Assembly: GCF_016808095.1 (NCBI RefSeq)
Contig: NC_068975.1
Span: 28,943,501-29,007,500 of the forward strand
Direction of reading: 5' to 3'
Source: Vigna angularis
Lineage: Eukaryota; Streptophyta; Magnoliopsida; Fabales; Fabaceae
Length of the DNA: 64,000 nt
Shown: in pieces, positions 49,061 through 61,075 of the stretch
Numbering within the stretch: the stretch's first letter is position 1
How the letters are laid out: each line of letters begins with the position of its first letter
Notes under the pieces: model-generated
The model's database searches: none
What the model was told of the DNA's origin: nothing
Seen by the model: only the letters and a program-made list of their open reading frames with translations
Program-made: the position numbers and the translations under genes

Positions 49061-51540
49061 AAACGATTACCCGAGAGAAAACTGGATTTTGTACAGAAAG
49101 TCCAACATAGGTACTCAGTCAGGTGAACTGGGGTCACCATTGGCCAAAAAGGTGAGTTTTAAGCACTTTTTCACTTTTCTTAGGGTGGTCCTGGTGTTTC
49201 AATGGTGGGAAGTGATGTTTTGGCACCCCATGATGGAGGAAAAAAACAATGTTTATGAGATGAGCAACTTGGGTGAGATAACATGGTGTCAACTTTGACC
49301 TTTGCTGACTATTTTACTGATAACTTTTCCCACCGACCTCCAAATGATGTGATTCTTTTTTTATTAGAAACTAGACTCAAAAATCTTTCCAATGACTACT
49401 AATTTGTATTTTTTGGACATCTGAGTTGGTACAGTTTATTCTTTCAAGTTAGCGTTTCATATATTTTTGCCAACTCTGACCTTTGCTTGTTCTTTTGCTC
49501 ATAACTTTTTCCACCGAACTCCAAATGATTTGATTCTTGTTTTGTTGGAATCTATACTCAAAGACCTTTCGAATTATGCCTTAGAAATCAAGTTTACACC
49601 TTTTTTGACACTGTAATCGATTACAAGGACACTGTAAACGATTACCCGAGAGAAAACTGGATTTTGTACAGAAAGTCCAACATAGGTACTCAGTCAGGTG
49701 AACTGGGGTCACCATTGGCCAAAAAGGTGAGTTTTAAGCACTTTTTCACTTTTCTTAGGGTGGTCCTGGTGTTTCAATGGTGGGAAGTGATGTTTTGGCA
49801 CCCCATGATGGAGGAAAAAAACAATGTTTATGAGATGAGCAACTTGGGTGAGATAACATGGTGTCAACTTTGACCTTTGCTGACTATTTTACTGATAACT
49901 TTTCCCACCGACCTCCAAATGATGTGATTCTTTTTTTATTAGAAACTAGACTCAAAAATCTTTCCAATGACTACTAATTTGTATTTTTTGGACATCTGAG
50001 TTGGTACAGTTTATTCTTTCAAGTTAGCGTTTCATATATTTTTGCCAACTCTGACCTTTGCTTGTTCTTTTGCTCATAACTTTTTCCACCGAACTCCAAA
50101 TGAGTTGATTCTTGTTTTGTTGGAATCTATACTCAAAGACCTTTCGAATTATGCCTTAGAAATCAAGTTTACACCTTTTTTGACACTGTAATCGATTACA
50201 AGGACACTGTAAACGATTACCCGAGAGAAAACTGGATTTTGTACAGAAAGTCCAACATAGGTACTCAGTCAGGTGAACTGGGGTCACCATTGGCCAAAAA
50301 GGTGAGTTTTAAGCACTTTTTCACTTTTCTTAGGGTGGTCCTGGTGTTTCAATGGTGGGAAGTGATGTTTTGGCACCCCATGATGGAGGAAAAAAACAAT
50401 GTTTATGAGATGAGCAACTTGGGTGAGATAACATGGTGTCAACTTTGACCTTTGCTGACTATTTTACTGATAACTTTTCCCACCGACCTCCAAATGATGT
50501 GATTCTTTTTTTATTAGAAACTAGACTCAAAAATCTTTCCAATGACTACTAATTTGTATTTTTTGGACATCTGAGTTGGTACAGTTTATTCTTTCAAGTT
50601 AGCGTTTCATATATTTTTGCCAACTCTGACCTTTGCTTGTTCTTTTGCTCATAACTTTCTCCACCGAACTCCAAATGAGTTGATTCTTGTTTTGTTGGAA
50701 TCTATACTCAAAGACCTTTCGAATTATGCCTTAGAAATCAAGTTTACACCTTTTTTGACACTGTAATCGATTACAAGGACACTGTAAACGATTACCCGAG
50801 AGAAAACTGGATTTTGTACAGAAAGTCCAACATAGGTACTCAGTCAGGTGAACTGGGGTCACCATTGGCCAAAAAGGTGAGTTTTAGCACTTTTTCACTT
50901 TTCTTAGGGTGGTCCTGGTGTTTCAATGGTGGGAAGTGATGTTTTGGCACCCCATGATGGAGGAAAAAAACAATGTTTATGAGATGAGCAACTTGGGTGA
51001 GATAACATGGTGTCAACTTTGACCTTTGCTGACTATTTTACTGATAACTTTTCCCACCGACCTCCAAATGATGTGATTCTTTTTTTATTAGAAACTAGAC
51101 TCAAAAATCTTTCCAATGACTACTAATTTGTATTTTTTGGACATCTGAGTTGGTACAGTTTATTCTTTCAAGTTAGCGTTTCATATATTTTTGCCAACTC
51201 TGACCTTTGCTTGTTCTTTTGCTCATAACTTTCTCCACCGAACTCCAAATGAGTTGATTCTTGTTTTGTTGGAATCTATACTCAAAGACCTTTCGAATTA
51301 TGCCTTAGAAATCAAGTTTACACCTTTTTTGACACTGTAATCGATTACAAGGACACTGTAAACGATTACCCGAGAGAAAACTGGATTTTGTACAGAAAGT
51401 CCAACATAGGTACTCAGTCAGGTGAACTGGGGTCACCATTGGCCAAAAAGGTGAGTTTTAAGCACTTTTTGCACTTTTCTTAGGCTGGTCCTGGTGTTTC
51501 AATGGTGGGAAGTGATGTTTTGGCACCCCATGATGAAGGA
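49061..51540. repeat. 575-bp tandem array, four full units and one partial
   Basis: AAACGATTACCCGAGAG recurs at 49061, 49636, 50211, 50786 and 51360, giving periods of 575, 575, 575 and 574. Units are almost identical, so the expansion is recent. Each holds the palindrome TGTAATCGATTACA next to GTAAACGATTACCC. Open frames of about 70-87 codons within the units repeat with them and show no sign of being genes. Confidence 0.95.
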
Positions 51541-51597
51541 AAAAATAAGGGTTATGGATGTAATATGAGTGAACAATCTGAGTTCGTGTAATGAAGT

Positions 51598-51725
51598 TCG
51601 TTTTAGTCCCCCTTTGATTTAAAAATGTTAATTGTGGTCCCCCTTTGCTTTTGAATTTGTTCACGATGGTCCCTTTTTCCTTTAAAAATTGTTCAAATTG
51701 GTCCCTTACTATATTACTATAATAC
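51598..51725. repeat. Second GGTCC-type repeat inside the Mutator-like element
   Basis: Spaced blocks AGTCCCCCTTTG, GGTCCCCCTTTG, GGTCCCTTTTTCC and TTGGTCCCTTAC resemble the arm of another element of the same kind. It may be one end of a nested or older copy. No partner arm was found. Confidence 0.4.
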
Positions 51726-51957
51726 ATATTAAGGATACCTGGCAAAAAACATATATAATGACATAATATCACTACTTCCAAATATCACAACATAATATCA
51801 GTGCAACATATTTAATTAAAGTGCTTAATAAGAATTCAACATACAGAATGAAAGTGTTTGATAAGAATTCAACACAGACAATGAAAGTGCTTAATACATC
51901 CACAATTAAAGTAGTTAAGAAGAGTACATATTAATACATCCAAATTTTCAACTAAAT

Positions 51958-52404
51958 CTATGGATCTTTTCTTCTAATGTTTAACTTCTGCCTTTGTATT
52001 GGCTCACTTAAATCTCGGATGGAATCTTGACTTGGTTGTGGTGGTTGAGGAGATTGGGGACTTGATGGCTGTGAAGGTGCAATGGGTTGTGAACTTTGTG
52101 CCTGTGTTGATTGTGTTGGTTGGATGATGGCTGGATTTAAAGGGCACATTTTTTTGTTGTGCCCCAGTTCACGGCAGATACTACATCTCTTTCGCTGCCC
52201 ACCAACACTCATCTTGTAATGGCGACATCCCCAAAATTTCCTCCCAGCATTCCTTGAAGTTCTAGCAACTTTCATTACAGCAATATCACCACAGTGGCAA
52301 ATAGGGGTTATCCCAACTCTCCTGGAAACAACACCGTGTGAGGATTGCGAAAATCCTTTGGAGGTTGCCTTCGAACAGGAAGAACAACTCTGTGATGAAT
52401 TCAT
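51958..52404 (-). CDS. GRF zinc-finger / zinc-knuckle protein in the Mutator-like element
   Basis: A 148-residue frame on the minus strand. Residues 36-60 match a GRF zinc finger (CHCG, then TSRNAGRKFWGC), but the usual C-terminal cysteine/aromatic part is missing. Residues 74-87 form a C-x2-C-x4-H-x4-C zinc knuckle (CSICRELGHNKKMC), like the knuckles at the ends of some Mutator-like transposases. The rest (about 95-135) is Gln/Ser/Pro-rich. It starts about 150 bases inside the right arm and is read away from it. Nucleic-acid binding is likely from the motifs; no function is known. It may be a remnant or one exon of a larger gene. Confidence 0.6.
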   Translation of the reverse strand: MNSSQSCSSCSKATSKGFSQSSHGVVSRRVGITPICHCGDIAVMKVARTSRNAGRKFWGCRHYKMSVGGQRKRCSICRELGHNKKMCPLNPAIIQPTQSTQAQSSQPIAPSQPSSPQSPQPPQPSQDSIRDLSEPIQRQKLNIRRKDP

Positions 52405-52551
52405 CCCTAACCCTAAACCTCTGCTTTTAAATTTCAGAACCCTAACTTTGCTGAAACCTCCTGCTTTTAGATTTCAGAACCCTAACTTTGCTTTTCAATT
52501 TGGGTAAAACAGCCATGAATCCTCTGCTCTCAGGATGAATCACCAATTCAC

Positions 52552-52754
52552 AGTGCCACGTCAACAAAAAAATGTACAGCTCATCAGTTTTCTTCCAGCT
52601 GGGCAGCTGTGCCGTTAGTTTTTTAACGTCGTAACCAAAAAGGACTAACTTGCACCGTTTTTGCGAAAAGTGGGATCTTAGTGAACTTTTGAAAAAAAGT
52701 AGGACCAATTTGAACAGACCCTACGAAAAGTGGGACCAAAATAGGAATTAAACT
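52552..52754 (-). repeat. Right terminal inverted repeat of the Mutator-like element
   Basis: Inverted partner of the left arm, the same length and differing at only a few bases, for example GGCGTT on the left against GACGTT here. The high identity suggests fairly recent activity of the family. Confidence 0.88.
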
Positions 52755-52763
52755 AAAAAAAAT

Positions 52764-53836
52764 TGAGAGAAAGTGATGTTTGAGACTTGAAATTATATGA
52801 AGAAAATATGACTCAGATTTTGATGAAAGATAAGTCACAAAGTCTAGATACAATGGCACCAATTCAGTAAAGTCTACATTTAAAAACGACTGCTCTTTAA
52901 ATAATTGGAAAAGTTTTCTATATTTTCTTGACATCCTTATTACGGCTTTATTCAATTCACTTTCCTTTCTTCTAATATTAATATATTCCCCCATTATCAG
53001 CCACCTTCTTTCTTTTTCTTTTATTTCTGGTCTCTGCGAAGAAATTCTATTGCATTTTTTCTCACCAAAAACAGCCCTTCTTTTATATTTTAAAAAAAGG
53101 GTATATGCACTTAAAAAAAACATGTTATTCGTCTTCTTGCATGATGTTACATTCAGAATGTTTCCTTAAAAAAATAAAGAAATATTAACGTAATTAAGTT
53201 TCCGATCAATTCAACAAAATTTGCAAGTGGACTGCAATTTTTGTAACTATGATAAAATCTTTTCATGGATGCTAACATATATGTAACCAATCTATGTTCT
53301 CTTTTGAACGATGATTTAGGAAGGGAAAAAGAAGAAAATAAACGATTATGATATTGTTAGGGGTCGTTTGGGATAGTTACAATATTTTTTTTTTATAAAT
53401 GTAATTTTCAAAGCACAACGTGTTAGGTGAAAATAAAAATAAAATATATTTTTAAAATTTTTAAATGATATGGATTATATTGATTATACTACCATTGACA
53501 AAAAAAAATCTCCACTTCTCCATCATCCGTTCTAACTTGCCTCCATCACTCTCTGACTAAACAGTAAAATGTGACTAACATATTCAAGATCAAGATAATA
53601 TATATATATAATGCAACAACTGCTACAACAGCAAAAATATATTCTTATATGCGTTTTAGTTCATTATTTTCCTCTTAAAAATTCGCAATCCTTACTAGAT
53701 AATGGCTGGATTTTAGTTTTCTTTCTTTCTTTTAGATAGTAAATGAATAAGTCATAAAATGGACTGAGTTTACAATCCATATTAGTAGGGACTTGGGAGG
53801 ATTATCGGGTCATAATTTTCAATGAATCGTACATTT

Positions 53837-53895
<59 letters not shown>

Positions 53896-56800
53896 ATTTT
53901 AACTTTAGACTTATTTTATGTTAAATCTAAGTATTCTTAAACAAGTTTTTTTATCGATAATAAAAAATAAAAATATAAGCATAAGAGAATTATGGAGCAA
54001 ATACACTAAGTATAAATTATGTTTCAAATAGAATCATTTGTTCCGTCATATAACTTTGATGTCTCACCGTTAAAAGATGAATATATATAGTGTGAAACGG
54101 ACCTTTTAAACTCCCGAGAAGTTTCTGCATAATATAAAGTTTCAGCTGTTATGCATCTATACTTGCTTCTGTTTTTAAATAAGTTAATGAATCGCATGAC
54201 AACAAAATATTTGTTACTTTTACTTTTTTTTCCTTTTTTAAATTTATCATCCTAATAAATAATTAATCTTTAATTATTAATTAAGTATTTGATACTATAG
54301 TTCTGCCTCAAAAATTAATAATAATGTGAAAGTTATATTTCGGTTGTTAGAGATTTTATATTAACTAAAAGTAAGATTAATTATTTATAGAATATAAATC
54401 AATTTCATGATAATGGATTCAATATTAACTTCCTATGAAAATATTTTTTTTTCGTTTCACATATACATATATCGACATGAAAAAAAAATGTAATTTGTGA
54501 ATATGAATTAGGTTTAAATTAATTTTCTGAAATGCACCTCCTAATAGTTTAAGACTTGGATTTACTACACTAATCCCACCATACCCCCAATCTAATCTGA
54601 TTGTATTAAGGATAAGTTAACTCTAGCGAATGAATTAAATCTATATATAGAAATGCTTATTGATTAAATTGATGAGTTGAAAACATAATGGTAGAAGTTT
54701 TGGAATGGCGTCCCCCACGTATAGAGAGCTTATTTCTTGGTTTTATTGGCAGACGTCAACTTTTTTATCTTTCTTGATGGATCATAATGAAAACCATGTC
54801 ACATGTGTGTTGATCCACCTTTCTAAGAAACATGATCACATGCATATTCCATATGTTCCACTATAATGCATGGTGAAAATTTTGGCTTTTTGGTCTATAT
54901 GCTCTGAAAAGACACAGCACAAAACGCGTAACATGGACCAAAATGTTTGGGACCCTCTATAATAGGCCAAACAACAGTACACACTATAAACGAACCAAAC
55001 CATTCACTTTAATAAATTACGAATATAGGAACATAGAACCTAGCTCAAGTCACAACCTAGCTTTTGAGTTCGAATCACCAACATTTCCTCCCAAGTGGAA
55101 GGCAAAACCCAAAACCACTCTCTTCACTCTCTTACCATATTAATCATTTCGTCCATGTCACAACGTATGGTCTTGGAGTTTGAACTACGCAGCAATGTCC
55201 CTTCAAACTGCAAAAAAGCACTACAATTTTAACTTTCTTGTGGAAACCTTAGGCGTAGGGAACATCTGGTTTCGTTAAAGCCCAACACCATTATTCCTTC
55301 AGTCGAATCACACATGCCTTAAGTACCAATATTAATATTATAACTTCAAACACATGCAGCAAGTTTTGAAATTTCTTCTTTTCTTTTTTCCTCTTTATTA
55401 ATTTAACCCTTAAACTGTTCAAGGCATTCGAGAACCCATTAAAAAAGGAAATGATTAACGACTCTTTAATTGGCAATTATGGATCATGCTTTGTCTGTTT
55501 TGTTTTGATTCTTTACTTAAAGTTTGAGACAAAAGGACAAAAACTTTATGCTAATATGAAGCCATTTCTTGTGGCTTTCACACCAATGTAGCAAGCAAAG
55601 TCCATCAAGACAAAGCACACCATTCGTGCACTACTTAGTGCTGGTCAGCAAAAGGAACGCATCAATTATCTTATTAAGATATTATTATTATTATATATCC
55701 CAAAGAGGAAGATTCTTGGTCAAACCAAGAACGTGTGTTTCATTCTAATGGTATTATAAAATGCAAATAATAACCACAATACTACTTAGAAAGAAAAAAT
55801 TGGACTTGTTTTGATCTTTTGATTTCAACAGAGCTATGTGCAGTGATTTCATTTTATAGGTCACAACACTCTGGAAGGTATCTCAAACCTGCCACTTGAT
55901 TCACATTCAACTTTGCCTCTCTTAAGAAATCAACAAGCTTAGCCAGTCAAAAACAATACCCAAAAACGGGTATAAAAAATAAGGGTCAAAGAGTCCAAAC
56001 GGAATGTCAATGACCAAAATATCTTCTTATATTAAGAAATCATCCTAATTAAGTGGGTGAGTTAGTGAGTCAGCTAGGTTAGCATTGTGGCTAAAACTAA
56101 ACATTTCTGTTAATGTTGTCTTGATCATTGAATTAGAATCAAGCACTGAAACCTTAATTGATTTACAACCTAATACCATTTGAAATCATACAAACAAATA
56201 ACCCATTTTCTATTTCTGTCGGGTCAACTGCTACCAGTTCTCGCCGTTGGATATCATGTTTCGGTTACAAAAACATATTGTTATTGACTTTTATTTGGGT
56301 GAACATGTACAAAATGTTGTCAATTGAAAAATTTTAAGGATTCCTTTGCTAAGTTGTTTTCCTTTTTTTTTTTTGCTGTATTTTTGTTAATTCTTAATCA
56401 GGATTGGGCCAGGAGTGTTGAGTTGGACTCTTTTGTAAACTTGAATATTACTTGACCAGCTGTTTCTTCCTGTGTCTCTTTTTTTCTTTCTACACTCCCA
56501 TAAATTGTAATATTCTCATTTACCCCTCATTAAAAATCCTAATCTTTTTTCATTCTTTCTTCCTCAGTTCCATGGACTGACCTGCACCTCCCTCCAATTG
56601 TTTTTCTCTGTTATTCAAGCCCCCTCCTCCATCAATCCTTCAATCCTTTACATGATTACCATCCATCATCTTCTTCAAGTCTTTTCTCTTCGTATGGCTA
56701 GGTAGTTAAGAGTGGTTTGTAGTGGAGAGGAGAGAAGATACAATAACTATAACGGAGGAGTCATGCCTACTTCTGATATGTTCCTTTTTCTCTCTAGTGT

Positions 56801-57296
56801 CGACTTTGGCGCGACGAAGGAGACTCAAATCACAGAAAAAGCAATGTAGGTCAGTTCATGACACACAAGAAGAAAGGGTGAAAAAAAATTAGGGTTTTAA
56901 TATATTTTTAACGAAAAATAAAAAGAGAATGTTATAATTTATCGGGGTGCAAAAAGGAAAACAGAGAGGTGCATTAAGAAACAGCCTATTGTACCATATA
57001 AAACAGAGTCCACCAAGTATGTTATTCAAAGGTTGATGATATCACTCTCTTGCATTTTGCTCTTTGCACCGCTGATTTCTTTTTCAAGATCTTTAAGAAA
57101 AATATTTTTCTACGAAAACTATTTTTTCCAGTACATGGTGGGGCCAATTGGGGTATCTAGAAAAAAAAAATCCATGAATGTAAAAATAAAATAAGTTCAA
57201 ATGATAATACGTTTATTTAAATCTAAAGGCCCGAATATATTTTTGGTTTGGGTCATGTGTTTTTTTAATGCAAAAAGCTTTATCATTTGCACACAT
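52764..57296. other. Intergenic DNA
   Basis: No gene recognised. A minus-strand frame at 52623-53123 runs out of the Mutator arm into flanking DNA; its flank-encoded part is charged but matches nothing I know. The frame 54943-55143 is also unrecognised. Sequence at 56560-56860 is more balanced in composition and could be a leader or non-coding transcript. Confidence 0.5.
53842..53892. repeat. TA microsatellite
   Basis: About 51 bases of uninterrupted TA. Confidence 0.9.
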
Positions 57297-58103
57297 GGGT
57301 GTTGCTCCCTCCACCACCACACCTTTCTTTCTCCACCTCCCCAATTTTTTTTAATTCTAATTATATCCTTAAATTAAAATTTTTTATTTTTACTATTTTA
57401 ATTTATTTCAAACCTAGTTCTCCTTACATTATTAAAATATATTAAAAATATATTCAAAAATAATAAATCAAAACATTTAAATTAAATTATTAAAATATTT
57501 CAAAAATAAAGAATAAACTAATAAAACAAACCCTAAAATTAAAAATGTAACCTTTGACATCCTTCAACGGATGTCAACATTCGTTTAAGGAAAAAACGGA
57601 TGTCAACATCCGTTTAAGAAAAAAACGGATGTCGACATCCGTTTTACCTTAAACGGATGTTGACATCCGTTGAAGGATTTTGACATCCGTTGAAGGATGT
57701 CACCTCCGTTTAAAGGTTACGTTTTTTATTTTAGGGTTTTATTTGAAGGTTTATTCGAATACGCACGTTGAGAAAGCAACACACGCACTGCACCACTCCA
57801 CACACTGCACCACGAGAGCCACACTGCACCACGAGAGGGAGACTGCTTGATAATTCTTTCCACCACCACCCTTTACAACTTGTAGTATCTCACAGCGACA
57901 AAAGAAAGAGATGAAGAAATATAATGTTAAAATAAAAGAAAAGTATTTTACTCATGTACGGAGAACTAAAATAGATTATTAGTGGAATAGGTTATGAATG
58001 GGTAAAATTAAAAAATAACCCTAAAAATAAAATTTTAGTTAGGGACAAAATTGTAAAGGGGAGGTGGAGGGAGAAAGGTGTGGTGGTGGAGGGAGAAACA
58101 CCC
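57297..58103. mobile_element. Inverted-repeat DNA element (807 bp) with internal palindromes
   Basis: Ends GGGTGTTGCTCCCTCCACC and, inverted, GGGTGTTTCTCCCTCCACC form terminal inverted repeats of about 60 bases. Flanks GCACACAT and ACACACAT are a near-perfect 8-base duplication. The interior lacks a convincing gene and holds a cluster of palindromes. A Mutator- or hAT-type MITE is likely. Confidence 0.72.
57548..57712. repeat. Palindrome cluster built on ACGGATGT
   Basis: Six or more copies of ACGGATGT / ACATCCGT arranged as adjoining inverted pairs, such as AACGGATGTCAACATCCGTT, in a region of about 165 bases. It could fold into several hairpins or serve as a subterminal protein-binding array. 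Confidence 0.85.
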
Positions 58104-61023
58104 CACACACATAGGTGTTTCTTTTTCAAATAAAATACTTTCAATAATTTGATTAATTTCAACTATACATGTGTTTTCTCTACTTGTTTAATATTTATAT
58201 TAATTTCATCACTTTTTATTTTTTTAAATTGTATTTGATTAACTTTGGAAAATGTTTATAAATTTAGAATGTTGTCAATAGCACCTAATTGTAATTAATA
58301 TTTTAAATAAAGTGATTTTAATTAAACATCCTTAAAAACTCTTAATGTATAATGTTGATTGATTACTTATAATTGGTGACGAATTGATATTATAACTGAT
58401 TAATTTATAATCATTTGTTTAAACATTAATATTTAGATAATTGAATGAGTTTGATGACATGATTATGGTTAAAAAGATAATTTTATCTGTAAGTAATATT
58501 TATAGGAATGAGAATGACCAGTCTGGTGTCATATTATGTATTTAAATATATTTTTTTGTCAATTATTGTGTCAACTACTTAGTTTGATTTATTTTTATCT
58601 TCATCTTTTTATCTTTATGTTTTTTTTTTATCTTTATTTTTTTATTTATCTTCGTTTTCATATATCTTAATATTTATTTATTTGTAGATAGTTTAGTTTT
58701 AAACTTAAATTGATACATAAATGTTATTTTACACCAATAGTGCACCACTCCTTTAAAAATTTTGGAGATTTCATTTTACTGCGAAACTTAATACACTTAC
58801 CAAAGCTTCACAGTAGCCCTCCTATGGCTTAAAATTAGTTAAGTTATTTGTATTAAACATTAATTATGTCAAAAATTCATTTGCTATATTTATAATTTTT
58901 AATTTTGTCAGTAAAGAAACCTTCTTTGAGAAGACGACGAAGAAAAATAAATTTGTGATAAAAAAAATGTGTATTAGCAACAAAAAAGAAATCAATTATT
59001 TTACTTAATTATTATACATCATTTAAATTTAATTTAAAAAAAAAAAACACCACGCTTATAAAACATCATTACCACAATTTTCATCTAATCAACTTATTTT
59101 TCATTTTTTTTTGTCACTTTATATCCTTGTACAAATAAAAATATATAAAAAAACAGCACAAAATTGAATTTCTAGAAAACCAAATTGTAGCTATTTTTCG
59201 CGACATACTCATGAATTGCAGCTTAGAATCTATGTACCAGAGACCAAATTCTTACTCTCTTGTATAAAATGTGGTATGTTTGTAATAAAAAAAATTAAAG
59301 TATGCCATCCTAAAAAAAACAGCAGTGTTATATCAGACAAAATTTCTGAAAATGTTGATAAAAAATGTAAGACTTAATAGGAAGAAACATGCTCAAAAGT
59401 AATATGTTAAGTATTGAAAAATATAAAAGGTTTCTTGATGCCTATTATTGATGTAAAGAAAACAACTTTGAGATAAAAACACTATAACTAAAGCACTATA
59501 ACCACTACAAGCGCACACGATTACTAATACTGGTTATGGAAAGCAACGTTCTCAAACAAAAACTTTAAAAGGTGATTGATTAGAGATTCAACTTAGTTTT
59601 AAATTCAGATTTGGTGAGTTGTTTTCTATAAGAGAATAGACAATCAGCATAAACAAAGTTAAAAAAAATCAAATAAAACAATAAATCACTAACACCAACT
59701 TTGATGGTCTGATTATCTTTAATGACCACTTGCTTAAACCATTATTAGAAGAATACGAGTGCAATAAAGAAATACAATATAATAGAGACATAAATAAGAA
59801 AAAATACACTTTATTCCTATATTTGGGATAACTAATTTTACACAATGAGTTGTGTTTTTAGCACACTTAATAATTTCATATTATTTAAGATAGTTTAAAT
59901 ACTCAATCATTCTTATACCTTTCCATATATTTTTTAAGGACAAAACTCCGACAAAATTTTATGTTTTAAAGCGAATAATATTTTGAATGTATGGTGATTG
60001 ACTATAACCATGTCACTCGATGAACTTGAGATCATAACAATTTGAAACATCATTTATGCTATTATTGATTTTGAAATGTGTTTATAAACCCAACAATGTC
60101 ATTTGTGAGGAATTGTAATTGTCGAAGTTTAAGTCTAAAGATGTTTCTTGGGTTTAAGATTGTATTAATATGATAATATACTCACATAATAATATATAGT
60201 AAAAGTAATTCTAATTTGAAAACTGATTGAGGAAGATAAATTGGTTGACTTGCAGATGTGAGAATATTGAATGTATTCCTCTTGTACAAGTTTAAGGAAA
60301 ATGGTCATGTGAAACTCATTGAAGTCTCACCCTATGTTTGTTTAAGGAAAATGCACAAATTCTTCATGTTACAGTCTACAAATCTTAGAGAACGAGAGTG
60401 ATGATTTGTGGAATGTCTTCTTCAATTTTGTTAAGAGAGAACGAATTTGTGATGATTTAGCATGACTTTTTACATGATTACCTTTGCATGGTCGTCCAAT
60501 CACATCCACATGCCTTGGTGAAAAATGTTTTATTTTCATACGTGTTATCAGTTGGAATGTGTATGCAAAACATGATGTTATTTGTAACAACAATCGTTCT
60601 TTTACGTGAGGTTGGGTGGAGAGGAAAGTGAATCATTCTCAACTCGTGCTTTCGTACATCAGTCATTGTACGTGATATTAGTTCAATGTTAAATGCTACC
60701 CTCCACTACACTAAAAACATATAAATTAAATTATTTATAATATTACTTTTTTTAATTGATTTTAAAATTAAGAATTATAAATTATTTGTAGTTATTTAAT
60801 AATTATATAATATATTTTAAATTTTGTAGTGAAAGACTAAAATTAAACACAACTTTAAAGGTCATGGAATGAATAAAATTTTGTAACTTTGTATTATTTA
60901 TTTACTCCAATTATATATTTATTTTCTCAAAACTATTGTGAACATTTTTCAAATTAATTATAACTAATCCAAAAATAATTTTATATTAATTTTAACAACA
61001 AAAGCAATTTTATAGTCTTTCTA

Positions 61024-61075
<52 letters not shown>

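Larger units (their letters stand above)
47988..52754. mobile_element. Mutator-like element with 203-bp terminal inverted repeats (4767 bp)
   Basis: The arms at 47988-48190 and 52552-52754 are nearly identical inverted copies starting (G/A)GTTTAATTCCTATTTTGGTCC. Both flanks read AAAAAAAAT (47979-47987 and 52755-52763), a 9-bp duplication in poly-A-rich DNA. Long arms and a 9-bp duplication fit Mutator-like elements. Inside are a tandem array of 575-bp units and a minus-strand ORF with GRF and knuckle motifs, but no recognisable transposase core, so it should be non-autonomous. The same open frame appears in both arms only because they are copies. Confidence 0.85.

Noticed and set aside
49035..50448. 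Repeated 69-87 codon frames in the 575-bp array
   Set aside because: They recur only because the DNA unit recurs and have no recognisable domain or upstream signals.
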